This document shows positions 1 to 7,699 of a DNA stretch of 64,000 nt, one piece after another; the first letter of the stretch is position 1, and each line of letters begins with the position of its first letter. Source of the DNA: Povalibacter uvarum (GTDB taxonomy: Bacteria; Pseudomonadota; Gammaproteobacteria; Steroidobacterales; Steroidobacteraceae). The stretch spans positions 310,001-374,000 of the forward strand of contig NZ_JACHHZ010000003.1 of the NCBI RefSeq assembly GCF_014202975.1, read 5' to 3'. The notes under the pieces are model-generated. The model did no database searches, was not told where the DNA came from, and saw nothing but the letters and a program-made list of their open reading frames with translations. A program made the position numbers and the translations under genes.

Positions 1-756
1 GCCGCCGAGGAGATTGCCGTAAGTGTCGACGATCGGTGCGGCGGACTCTTCCACCGCGACGGTCTGGCCGGTTCGCGAAACGAGCGTCGAGCCTTCCGTG
101 ATCGTGACGGGCTCGCGAAGTTCGAGCGCCTTGTTGAAGATGTTTTCCGCGGGTGTGCCGGTGCGCTCGTCGACGAGCGCCAGCACCTCATCCACGGTGT
201 GGTCGGTTGCTTCAGCGCGCGGCCAGCCCGTCAGCTCTTCGGCTATGCGATTGAAGAATCGCACGCGGCCTTCCTGGTCGGTGGCGATTACGGCTTCTGC
301 GATGGACTGCAGTGTCGTCGACAGCCATTGTTCGCTCTCGCGCAGCCGCATGTCGACCATGTGCTTGTGAAGCGCGATCTCGATTGCGCAGCGCAGCTCG
401 GGAGAGCGGAACGGTTTGACGAGGTACCCGGAGGCTTCGGAATTCGCGGCGCGGCGCAGCGTATCGCTGTCGGCATGCGCGGTGAGGTAGACGACGGGCA
501 CGTCCTGCTGTTCGCGGATCGTCTGCGCGGCCTGGATGCCGTCGATTTTGCCGGCAAGCCGCACGTCCATGAGGATGAGGTGGGGATTGAGCTGTTGCGC
601 CTTCTCGATCGCTTCTTCGCCACGGCTCGCCATGCCCGCGACGGAATAGCCCAGCTCCGTCAGCGTCCCGGCGAGGTCCATCGCAACGATGCGTTCGTCT
701 TCGACGATCAATATCCGTGGTGCCGATTCGGCTGGCGCAGCACTCGACCCTTTCAT
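1..756 (-). CDS. Response regulator receiver + PAS domain protein (3' end outside window)
   Basis: Runs leftwards off the window edge, so 252 codons are seen without a stop. Residues about 14-128 form a receiver domain: acidic pair E20/D21, phosphoacceptor D64 in ILMDVRL, T92, and K114 in YLVKP. A PAS domain follows from about residue 143 (IAEAVIATD, RVRFFNRIAEELTGW) and is cut off near its end (AAPIVD.YGNLLGG). The start at 754-756 is preceded by a strong ribosome binding site (GGGAGGT). A receiver placed ahead of PAS is common in RR-PAS-histidine kinase or RR-PAS-GGDEF proteins; the output domain lies beyond the window. It probably carries a phosphorelay signal in the cytoplasm. Confidence 0.9.
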   Translation of the reverse strand, partial: MKGSSAAPAESAPRILIVEDERIVAMDLAGTLTELGYSVAGMASRGEEAIEKAQQLNPHLILMDVRLAGKIDGIQAAQTIREQQDVPVVYLTAHADSDTLRRAANSEASGYLVKPFRSPELRCAIEIALHKHMVDMRLRESEQWLSTTLQSIAEAVIATDQEGRVRFFNRIAEELTGWPRAEATDHTVDEVLALVDERTGTPAENIFNKALELREPVTITEGSTLVSRTGQTVAVEESAAPIVDTYGNLLGG

Positions 757-902
757 TCCCACCTCCCTGGAGGGCAAAACAGGTCACGTGGCGGTATTGT
801 TCCCATGGATTGCCGGTAAATGATGTCGGGGCGACCCTGACTGCGCCGTCCTTGCGATGAGGCCACAGTTCTTGCGCTGCAAAGAGATCCGGAGGGCAGA
901 GG

Positions 903-1286
903 ATGAAGAGGCAAGCCATCGCGGAAGACATCGACGGCTACATTGCCGCCTTCCCCACCGATGTTCGCGCATCGTTGCAGAAGCTGCGTCAGACGATCCA
1001 CAAGGCCGCGCCGAGGGCCACGGAGAAAATCAGCTATCAGATCCCGACGTTCGCGCTCGAAGGGAACCTGGTGCATTTTGCGGCGTACCAGAAGCATCTC
1101 GGGTTCTACCCCGGTGCATCGGCTATCAAGGAGTTCGGGGACGAACTGGACGGGTACGAGGTTTCGAAAGGGACCGTGCAGTTTCCGCTGGGCAAACCGG
1201 TGCCGGCGGGCTTGGTCACGCGGATGGTGAAGTTCAGGGTTCGCGAGAATCTGGCGCGGGCCGAAACGAAGAAGCGTAAGTCATAA
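903..1286 (+). CDS. DUF1801 / YdhG-like protein
   Basis: A 127-residue cytoplasmic protein with the DUF1801 pattern: N-terminal 'IDGYIAAFP..V...L..LR..I...AP.A.E.ISYQIPTF', then 'LVHFAAYQKHLGFYPG', 'SKGTVQFPLGKPVP' and 'LVTRMVKFRV.EN'. The family includes Bacillus YdhG, which has a frataxin-like fold and has been proposed to handle iron; a function here is not known. The start has AGGGCAGAGG just upstream. The next gene begins 13 bp downstream on the same strand, so the two are probably co-transcribed. Confidence 0.85.
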   Translation: MKRQAIAEDIDGYIAAFPTDVRASLQKLRQTIHKAAPRATEKISYQIPTFALEGNLVHFAAYQKHLGFYPGASAIKEFGDELDGYEVSKGTVQFPLGKPVPAGLVTRMVKFRVRENLARAETKKRKS

Positions 1287-1299
1287 GAGGAGAGAGCTC

Positions 1300-1659
1300 A
1301 TGCCGAAATACGTCGACGGATTTCTTCTGGCGGTGCCGAAGAAGAAGGTCGAGGCCTATCGCAAGATCGCGGCGAAGGCCGGAAAGATCTGGATGGAATA
1401 CGGAGCGCTTCAGTACGTGGAATGCGCAGCCGACGATGTTCCGTCCGGCAAGACCACTTCGTTCCCCAAGAGCGTGAAGCTGAAACCGAACGAAGTCGTC
1501 TGCTTCTCCTTCATCGTCTACAAGTCGCGCAAGCACCGCGACACAGTGAACAAGAAGGTGATGAGCGACCCGCGCCTCGCGAAGATGGGGCCGGAGCAGA
1601 TGCCGTTCGATATGAAGAGGATGATGTGGGGAGGGTTCAAGACGATCGTGGAGCTTTGA
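1300..1659 (+). CDS. DUF1428 family protein (YbaA-like)
   Basis: A 119-residue small soluble protein. Diagnostic blocks of the DUF1428 family are visible: 'YVDGFLLAVPKKK...YRKIA..AG..W.EYGAL.YVE', 'VCFSFIVYKSR.HRD', and 'MPFDMKRMMWGGFKTIVEL' at the C terminus. It has a dimeric alpha/beta-barrel-like fold in solved homologues and no established reaction. The start at 1300 has AAGAGGAGAG about 7 bp upstream. It follows the DUF1801 gene by 13 bp, a pairing seen in other proteobacteria. Confidence 0.88.
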   Translation: MPKYVDGFLLAVPKKKVEAYRKIAAKAGKIWMEYGALQYVECAADDVPSGKTTSFPKSVKLKPNEVVCFSFIVYKSRKHRDTVNKKVMSDPRLAKMGPEQMPFDMKRMMWGGFKTIVEL

Positions 1660-1665
1660 GGGGAG

Positions 1666-1728
1666 GCGACGAGCGGTGAGCCGCGAGCCGGGAGGTGAGA
1701 GGTCTCCCTCTGGCTCACAGCTCGTCGC
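1666..1728. repeat. Imperfect inverted repeat between convergent genes
   Basis: The 17-bp arm at 1666-1682 pairs with 1712-1728 with one mismatch, and a shorter GGGAG/CTCCC pair (1690-1694/1704-1708) lies inside. It fills the 85-bp gap between the stops of the DUF1428 gene and the convergent membrane-protein gene. No T-run follows, so a role as a bidirectional terminator is plausible but not proven. Confidence 0.55.
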
Positions 1729-1744
1729 TCGCGGCTCATGGCCT

Positions 1745-2113
1745 CTAATGTCCCCCTCCCGCGCTCACCAGCAACCACCCAATGCCCGCTGTCACCGCAA
1801 TGCCGACTGACTTCTGCACCGTCGACCATCCAGCGATCGTTCCGTCCAGCAGCGCGATACCGATGATCGTCATGGCGAACCAGAACAGGGTCTGCAGCGT
1901 CGCTGAGTTGACGCCGAGCTTGTGCTGGATACCGATCGTGCCGATGTAGACCGACACGCCGCCGACGAAGTAGAGGAGCGCAAGGAGCGCGATCGAGAGA
2001 CTCAGTGTTCCATCGCGCCAGGACTGGGCCGCGTAGACGAATCCCTTCGCATCAAAAAAGGCGGATAGCGCGGTGAGAATCACTAGCGCGCCGACCCACA
2101 GGGCTGAGGTCAT
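1745..2113 (-). CDS. Small integral membrane protein, unknown function
   Basis: 122 residues with four predicted hydrophobic helices: about 5-22, 38-58, 72-90 and 100-118. There is no signal peptide beyond the first helix and no motif that I recognise. The ATG at 2111-2113 is preceded by a weak GGCTCATC stretch. A 10-bp perfect inverted repeat lies about 15 bp upstream in the leader. It lies 97 bp downstream of the serine hydrolase gene on the same strand, so read-through is possible. Confidence 0.7.
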   Translation of the reverse strand: MTSALWVGALVILTALSAFFDAKGFVYAAQSWRDGTLSLSIALLALLYFVGGVSVYIGTIGIQHKLGVNSATLQTLFWFAMTIIGIALLDGTIAGWSTVQKSVGIAVTAGIGWLLVSAGGGH

Positions 2114-2127
2114 GATGAGGCTCCGGC

Positions 2128-2154
2128 GATGAATCCCTTTGAACGGGATTCATC
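2128..2154 (-). promoter_or_regulatory. Perfect 10-bp hairpin in leader of the membrane-protein gene
   Basis: GATGAATCCC (2128-2137) and GGGATTCATC (2145-2154) are perfect complements around a 7-nt loop. It sits after the stop of the upstream serine hydrolase and 14 bp before the ATG of the membrane protein. It could end the upstream transcript, act as an operator, or shape the leader; no T-run follows on the minus strand. Confidence 0.5.
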
Positions 2155-2210
2155 TTACCGCTGCCTGGAGTGCGCTACTGCTGCCAAAAGGTATGTGCCC
2201 GTTGGTGCAG

Positions 2211-3464
2211 TCACTTCTTCAGTGCGTCGTACGTCGCGGCTGCCGAAATTTCGCGGACGCGCGGCGTGCCGCCGGTCGGCGTCGATCCATTGAGGTTCTG
2301 GATCATGCCGACGAATACGAGATCGTTGGTGGGATCGATCCAGAACCAGGTGCCGAAAGCGCCGCCCCAGTAGAAGGAGTTCAGGCCCATCGGTGTCTTT
2401 GCAGCGGCGGTGTCCAGCACGACGGCGAAGTCCATGCCGAAGCCGATGCCTTCCTGGCTCGGGCCGTACAAGTCGACCTTGGCGCCCGGCTGAAGCACGT
2501 TGGTGCGCATCAGCTCGACCGTCTCTGGTTTCAGGATGCGCTTGCCTTCGAGTTCGCCGCCATTGAGCAGCGCTTGTGAGAAGCGCCAGTAGTCGCTCGC
2601 TGTCGACATCAGTCCGCCGCTCGCTGCGAGGAAAGAAGGCTTCGCTGTCGTGATCCGTTGCGGATTCTGCACGACGATCCTGCCGGCGGCGTCGTAGGTG
2701 TGAATCGAAACGACGCGGGTCGCTTTCTCAGGAGACACCCAGAAGCCCGTGTCCGTCATGCCCAGCGGCTTGAAGATGTGTTCATCGAGATAGACGTCGA
2801 GCGGCTGGCCCGAGAGCTTCTCGATGATGTAGCCCTGGATGTTGACGCTCGGGCCGTAGTCCCATGCCGTGCCGGGCTGCGTTTCCAGCGGCAAAGCCTT
2901 GAGCTTGTCGATCATGCCCTGCAGATCGGTCGCACCGAGATCGGCTTGCGCGTAGACAGAACTGACGCCGAAGCCGGCCGAATGGCTCATGAGTTGCGCC
3001 ATCGTCATCGGCGATTTCTGTGCTTCAGTGCGGCCGTCGCCCGTTTTCACCCTCAGGTTCGCGAACTCCGGGATGTGCTTCGCAACGGGATCGTCGAGGC
3101 GCCACTTGCCGCGCTCATGGAGCTGCATCATCGCGACGCCGGCGATCGGCTTCGTCATCGAAGCGATGCGGAAGATGCTGTCGGACTTGAGCGGTGCGCC
3201 CGATGCAGCATCGGCCTTCCCGTAGGTGTCGAAGTGCACGACCTTGCCGTGACGCGCGATGAGCGTGACGACGCCGGCGAGCTTCTGCTGGTCGACCAGT
3301 GCGTGCATCTGCGAGTCGAGCGCCGCGAGTCCCTTGCGATCGAAACCGGCGGATTCCGGGCTCGCAGTCGGCATCGCGGGTGAATCGGCGTGAATCGGTG
3401 CGCTGACGCATAGCGCGAGCATCGATGCGATCGGCGCGAGCAGCGATCGGCCATGAGTCTTCAT
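2211..3464 (-). CDS. Exported serine hydrolase, class C beta-lactamase fold
   Basis: 417 residues from the ATG at 3464. An in-frame ATG 15 bp upstream (3479) is less likely because AGGGGG then sits ideally before 3464. The signal peptide ends near residue 27 (SAPIHA-DS). The SxxK nucleophile motif is S102-M-T-K105 and the general-base Tyr is probably Y203 in WDYGPSVNIQ. The C-terminal part has 'FWIDPTNDLVFVGMIQN', typical of EstB/LACTB-like esterases and D-aminopeptidases. It likely hydrolyses an ester or amide in the periplasm; the substrate cannot be read. It is clearly paralogous to the gene at 17287-18588, sharing the SMTK block and the FWVDP..DL.FVG tail. Confidence 0.9.
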   Translation of the reverse strand: MKTHGRSLLAPIASMLALCVSAPIHADSPAMPTASPESAGFDRKGLAALDSQMHALVDQQKLAGVVTLIARHGKVVHFDTYGKADAASGAPLKSDSIFRIASMTKPIAGVAMMQLHERGKWRLDDPVAKHIPEFANLRVKTGDGRTEAQKSPMTMAQLMSHSAGFGVSSVYAQADLGATDLQGMIDKLKALPLETQPGTAWDYGPSVNIQGYIIEKLSGQPLDVYLDEHIFKPLGMTDTGFWVSPEKATRVVSIHTYDAAGRIVVQNPQRITTAKPSFLAASGGLMSTASDYWRFSQALLNGGELEGKRILKPETVELMRTNVLQPGAKVDLYGPSQEGIGFGMDFAVVLDTAAAKTPMGLNSFYWGGAFGTWFWIDPTNDLVFVGMIQNLNGSTPTGGTPRVREISAAATYDALKK

Positions 3465-3636
3465 GGTGGTCCCCCTCATCTTTCTGATTTATGCACTGAA
3501 GCGTAACGCAGGTTCGTGCGAGCGGGGCCGCAGGGCGCGTCAAGAACTGTGGTCGGGATCCGGACAGGGTTTGCCCGATGTGCGGTGCGGCGGGAGGACA
3601 CTAAACTTCGTGCGCTTGAAAGGGAGACGATGAAGG

Positions 3637-4890
3637 ATGGCCGATCTGGCCCGATACTCACTGCTGGCTGCCGTATTGATTCTGAGTGCGTGCGCGAACG
3701 TCCCCGTGTCGCGCCCGGAAGCAGTCAACGTCAAGACGGGCACGCTGACACCCGAGTACTCGTCGTTCAACGCGAAGGTGTTGAGCGAAGCCGGCTCGAT
3801 CGACACGAGCTTCGTGACATCGCTCAGGCCGGAGATCGAAACCGTCACGCGCCTCGAGTCCGCCTATACCTATAAGTTCGGCGAAGCGCGCGAGCAGCTT
3901 CGTGTCGGCGATGCCGTCAGCACATCCGGCATGTGGGGATCGTCGGTGCGCTACGGCGGCATGCAGTTCGGTACCCGCACCGAAACACGCTCGGACATCA
4001 TCACCAATTCAGGACTCGCCGCGAGCGGACTTGCGGTGCTGCCGACAGTCGCCGATGCGTTGTTCGCTTCAGCGGGCGATCCGGGCGCTTCCCTGGCTCA
4101 ACAGAATCTCTCTGTCGATCGCTCCTGGCGCACGGGCGGACTCACGGCGAGCGATGCGCTCGGTCGCTCCGTCGCCATCGAAGCGCCGATGATCGCCAGC
4201 ACGCGACTCGTCGAAGAGGGCTGCTCGGATCTGTCGGTCGGTGCCGGCAAGGTGCGGCGCGACTACGCGATCGTCAGCAACGAGTATGGCCCGACGTTTG
4301 CGAACACGACCGTCACGTGCGGAGTGCCGCTCGGCTTCACGGTCGAAGGTCACGGCGAGTACATCGCGGATGAAACGGCCGCGGTCGGCATCGGCGTTGC
4401 GCGCCGGATCGGCCCCTTCGGCACCGCTTCCTTCTCTTACGCGTCCAGCCGGGCGGATGCGGGGACAGGCTGGCTGGCCGGCATGGGCTTCGAGCATCGC
4501 AACGACTGGTTCAGCGTCGCCCTGCGTTCTCGTATACAAAGTCGCGAATTTCGCGGCGCCGGCGCGACCGTGCTCGACGACCCGATCATGCAGCGCGACC
4601 TGGCCAGCGTGGGCGTCAACGTGACGAAAGACGCCAACCTGTCGCTGGCCTACGCGACGCAGACCACGTGGTCGCGCGAACGCATGAACGTGATTGCCCT
4701 GCGACAGAGCCTCGCCGTGGGCCGCGGTGCACTGTCGATGAGCGCCGGCCATTCGCTCGAAGAGAACATCGGCTCGTCGATTTTCGTGTCCTACAAGCTG
4801 CCGTTCGGCTTCGCCCGCCAGCACCGCTCGCTCGTTCAGGAATTCGAGCCGATCATTCTGAATCCGACGCTGATTCAGGATTACGAGTAG
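3637..4890 (+). CDS. Short usher-like outer-membrane lipoprotein
   Basis: 417 residues with a lipobox (LILSAC, Cys19). The body resembles the beta-barrel part of fimbrial ushers: 'LRVGDAV..SGMWGSSVRYGGMQFGT' (about 88-113), then after a gap 'AGKVRRDYAIVSNEYGPTFA', 'TVEGHGEYI.DETAAVGIGVARRIGPFG', and 'SRADAGTGWLAGMGFEHR'. These line up with the 'RRDFG..SNDYG' and 'GHAE' regions of sigma-type ushers as I know them. Full ushers are about 800 residues; the N-terminal chaperone-binding domain and the long C-terminal domains are not evident. No pilus chaperone or pilin gene is adjacent. It is probably an outer-membrane or periplasmic protein derived from an usher; secretion activity is doubtful. 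Confidence 0.65.
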   Translation: MADLARYSLLAAVLILSACANVPVSRPEAVNVKTGTLTPEYSSFNAKVLSEAGSIDTSFVTSLRPEIETVTRLESAYTYKFGEAREQLRVGDAVSTSGMWGSSVRYGGMQFGTRTETRSDIITNSGLAASGLAVLPTVADALFASAGDPGASLAQQNLSVDRSWRTGGLTASDALGRSVAIEAPMIASTRLVEEGCSDLSVGAGKVRRDYAIVSNEYGPTFANTTVTCGVPLGFTVEGHGEYIADETAAVGIGVARRIGPFGTASFSYASSRADAGTGWLAGMGFEHRNDWFSVALRSRIQSREFRGAGATVLDDPIMQRDLASVGVNVTKDANLSLAYATQTTWSRERMNVIALRQSLAVGRGALSMSAGHSLEENIGSSIFVSYKLPFGFARQHRSLVQEFEPIILNPTLIQDYE

Positions 4891-4891
4891 T

Positions 4892-4914
4892 GGAGAGCCG
4901 TTAGCCGGCTCTCC
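4892..4914 (+). terminator. Terminator-like hairpin after usher-like gene
   Basis: GGAGAGCCG (4892-4900), a 5-nt loop, then CGGCTCTCC (4906-4914), a perfect 9-bp stem beginning 2 bp after the stop codon. No T-run follows, so intrinsic termination would be weak. Confidence 0.55.
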
Positions 4915-5040
4915 CGGTATGCATCTTGAATGCTCCCGCGAACCATCCGCAGATGACCGTTGACGCGCAGTAGGCCGGTCGTGCCATTCTGCTGCCGCCC
5001 GGACTGGCCGGATCTCTAATAATTACGGGGAGCGAATCGC

Positions 5041-6564
5041 GTGAGTGAACTGGTCCAATCTCTCGACGGGCTGATCTGGAGCGCGCCGCTGATCTATCTG
5101 TGCCTCGGCGCCGGGCTGTATTTCTCGATCCGCACGCGCTTCATGCAGGTGCGCGGCTTCAAGGAGATGCTGCGTCTGACGACGTCGGGCAAGACATCCG
5201 CAGCGGGCGTTTCGTCCTTTCAGGCGCTCGCGATGTCGCTCTCGGGCCGTATCGGCGTGGGCAACATTGCTGGTATCGCCACGGCGATCGCGGCGGGCGG
5301 TCCTGGCGCGATCTTCTGGATGTGGGCGATGGCGTTCCTCGGTGCATCGACCTCCTATATCGAGTGCACGCTGGCGCAGATCTACAAACAGAAGGACGAT
5401 CACGGCCAGTATCGCGGCGGTCCCGCGTACTACATCGAGAAGGGCATGGGCCAGCGCTGGTATGCCATCGCGTTCGCCATTTCCACGATCGTTGGCACGG
5501 GTCTGCTGCTGCCGACGGTACAGTCGTACGAGATCGCAAGCAGCGTCGGGAACGCCTGGGGCGTTCCTTCCTGGATCAGCGGGCTCCTCGTCGTCATCGG
5601 GCTGGGCGTGATCATCGTCGGCGGCGTGCGGCGCATCGCCACCTTCGCCGAGATCGTCGTCCCCTTCATGGCCATGGGCTACATGATCATGGCGGCCATC
5701 GTGATGGCGCTCAACGCCGAGCAGGTGCCGGTGATGTTCGCGTTGATCATGGACAACGCGTTCAATCCGAATGCGGCGTTCGGGGCAATTCTCGGGCTCG
5801 CGGTGCAATGGGGCGTCAAGCGCGGCATCTACGCGAATGAGGCCGGGCAGGGCACAGGACCTCATGCTGCTGCAGCGGCGGAAGTCTCGCACCCGGCGAA
5901 GCAGGGCTACGTGCAGGCGTTCTCGATCTACTTCGATACCGCCATCGTCTGCACGTCCACCGCGTTCATGATTCTTTCGACCGGCAAGTACAACGTCATT
6001 CATCCGGAGACAGGTGCTGTGCTCGCCGAAAACCTGCCGCGCGTGACCAATGCTGCGGGTGAGCTGATTCCGGCGCCCGCAGGTTCGGGATACACACAGG
6101 CTGCGATCGAATCGGTGTTCTCGGGATTCGGCGCGAGCTTCGTTGCGCTCGCAATCCTCTTCTTCGCGTTCACGACCATCGTCGCGTACTACTACATGGC
6201 GGAGACGAATCTCGAGTACATCGCGCGCAACAAGGCGCCCGCCTGGTCGGTCAAGGTGCTGAAGGCCCTGATTATGGCCTCAGTCGGCTTCGGCGCGGTG
6301 TGGAGTTCCGAAGGTGTGTGGGCGTTGGGCAGCGTTGGTGTGGGCCTGATGGCCTGGATCAACGTCATCGCGATCATCATTCTGCAGAAGCCCGCACTGC
6401 TCGCACTCAAGGACTACGAGGCGCAGAAGAAGGCTGGTCTCGATCCGACGTTCGATCCCGACAAGGTCGGCATCCGCAACGCGGAGATCTGGAAGGAGAT
6501 CGGGAAGGGCAGCGGCCCGGCACCGGCGGCAGTCGGGTCGCGGCCGGGGGTGGAAACGCCCTGA
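5041..6564 (+). CDS. Sodium:alanine/glycine symporter (AGCS family)
   Basis: 507 residues starting at GTG with GGGGAG about 8 bp upstream. About ten to eleven membrane helices. AGCS signatures are clear: 'GRIGVGNIAGIATAIAAGGP' near residue 76, 'SYIECTLAQIYK', 'GGPAYYIEKGMG', and 'GIYANEAGQGTGPHAAAAAEVSHP' near residue 260, the helix-region signature of AlsT/DagA-type carriers. It should import alanine or glycine with sodium across the inner membrane. A soluble charged tail of about 60 residues follows the last helix. It stands alone between a hairpin and a dispersed repeat, so it is probably monocistronic. Confidence 0.95.
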   Translation: MSELVQSLDGLIWSAPLIYLCLGAGLYFSIRTRFMQVRGFKEMLRLTTSGKTSAAGVSSFQALAMSLSGRIGVGNIAGIATAIAAGGPGAIFWMWAMAFLGASTSYIECTLAQIYKQKDDHGQYRGGPAYYIEKGMGQRWYAIAFAISTIVGTGLLLPTVQSYEIASSVGNAWGVPSWISGLLVVIGLGVIIVGGVRRIATFAEIVVPFMAMGYMIMAAIVMALNAEQVPVMFALIMDNAFNPNAAFGAILGLAVQWGVKRGIYANEAGQGTGPHAAAAAEVSHPAKQGYVQAFSIYFDTAIVCTSTAFMILSTGKYNVIHPETGAVLAENLPRVTNAAGELIPAPAGSGYTQAAIESVFSGFGASFVALAILFFAFTTIVAYYYMAETNLEYIARNKAPAWSVKVLKALIMASVGFGAVWSSEGVWALGSVGVGLMAWINVIAIIILQKPALLALKDYEAQKKAGLDPTFDPDKVGIRNAEIWKEIGKGSGPAPAAVGSRPGVETP

Positions 6565-6576
6565 TGGGATTTCGCG

Positions 6577-6643
6577 GTCATCCCCGCGCAAGCGGGGATC
6601 CATCTGGATCAAGGCATGGACTCCCGCTTGCGCGGGAGTGACG
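6577..6643. repeat. Dispersed inverted repeat, family A (full element)
   Basis: Two GC hairpins, CCCCGC-gcaa-GCGGGG and CTCCCGC-ttgc-GCGGGAG, joined by a 'ATCCATCTGGATCAAGGCATGGA' type linker; the outer ends GTCAT/AGTGAC are near-complementary. Similar elements occur at 15842-15910 and 58919-58986, with half elements elsewhere. It is the REP/MITE-like type common in proteobacterial intergenic DNA. This copy lies between two genes on the same strand, 12 bp after the symporter stop. Confidence 0.8.
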
Positions 6644-6756
6644 GGCTGCTGCACACCCCTGCCAGTCTCTTTTTCTGAACTAGCCACCCGCGTCCGCACT
6701 CTATCCGCTGTCGGAACAGGGAAATCCAGGCATCGCGCATCCACTGGGGTGGTGTC

Positions 6757-7611
6757 ATGACGATCGGCGCTTCGACGTGGCCTTCTTTGTGGCTGTCCGT
6801 GTTGCTGCTGGCCGTGGCAGCTTCGCTTTCGAGCTACTTGCTCAGCCGCCTGGGCGCCCTGCGCGGAATGCGTCCCGCAGGAAGATTGGCCATTGCGGGC
6901 GCGACCAGTCTTTTCCTTGTTGCCGTGACCATCGCGGTGTTGTCGTCTTCGCGATGGGCATCGCTCGTGTCGTGGAGTGCGGATCCGCCGGTCGATGAAG
7001 GGATCGCAATTCCCGGACGAGTGCTGGCGATTCCCGGTGTGATTCCGCAGGAAGTTCCGCGCTCGGATCCCGCAGAGCCGACAAATACAGCGCGTCGTGC
7101 AATCTCGTCGCGCACCGACCCGCTGTCCATTTCCACGACTGCTGTCCGCAGTTCCATCGAGGAACCGCCCCACCAGCAATTGACCGCGAACCGTACGGAC
7201 TACCGGGCCGTTCCCGCTTCCGTTTCACGAACCGACGCCGCCCCACCCGACATCTGGGGAGCGACCCGCTGTGTCCGGCTGTTCAGTCGCAACCCGGACA
7301 ATGTGCTGCGCTGGACGATGGAGAACGAATGCGACCGGCCGGTGGGGATTGCCGTTACAGGTTGCAATGAGTCAGGAAGCCAGTGCGAGTACGCCGGCGT
7401 CGTGCTGCCCCTGAAAGCGCAGCGGTTCGTCCTTGACAGCGAAGAGACCGTGTATGGTGCGGTCATCCGCTTCGAGGCGTGTCTCATCACCAATCAACAG
7501 GCTTACAACCTGATCGGCGCTGCGCTGGAAGTCCGGTCGACGGATGAATGGCGGGCGCAATGGGCGGCCGTCCAATCGCGGGACGCATGTCTCTCGCGCG
7601 TGTTGCGCTGA
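6757..7611 (+). CDS. Unknown membrane-anchored protein with Cys-containing C-terminal domain
   Basis: 284 residues. Two hydrophobic helices near residues 10-30 and 44-64 anchor it. A low-complexity, Ser/Pro/Ala-rich linker covers roughly 80-160. The C-terminal part (about 165-284) holds six cysteines (CVRLF, ENECDRP, TGCNESGSQCEY, EACLI, DACLSR) and alternating hydrophobic residues that look like a small beta domain. I do not recognise the family. The domain probably faces the periplasm, where disulfides can form. The GH94 gene follows 88 bp downstream on the same strand. Confidence 0.65.
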   Translation: MTIGASTWPSLWLSVLLLAVAASLSSYLLSRLGALRGMRPAGRLAIAGATSLFLVAVTIAVLSSSRWASLVSWSADPPVDEGIAIPGRVLAIPGVIPQEVPRSDPAEPTNTARRAISSRTDPLSISTTAVRSSIEEPPHQQLTANRTDYRAVPASVSRTDAAPPDIWGATRCVRLFSRNPDNVLRWTMENECDRPVGIAVTGCNESGSQCEYAGVVLPLKAQRFVLDSEETVYGAVIRFEACLITNQQAYNLIGAALEVRSTDEWRAQWAAVQSRDACLSRVLR

Positions 7612-7699
7612 TTTCGCGAAACAGCGACGCGTCCTTGTCGGTCAATCCTGCGCAAAGCGCCGATTGCCCCGCCCGAGAGCGCTCGCCGACAATGGCGGC

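Noticed and set aside
6577-6643. CRISPR or insertion sequence origin of the dispersed repeats
   Set aside because: The copies are isolated, have no spacers or ordered array, and no transposase or Cas gene lies near them.
7544-7699. Longer start for the GH94 gene
   Set aside because: It overlaps the preceding gene and the extra residues have no sign of a domain; ATG 7700 gives the typical family N terminus.
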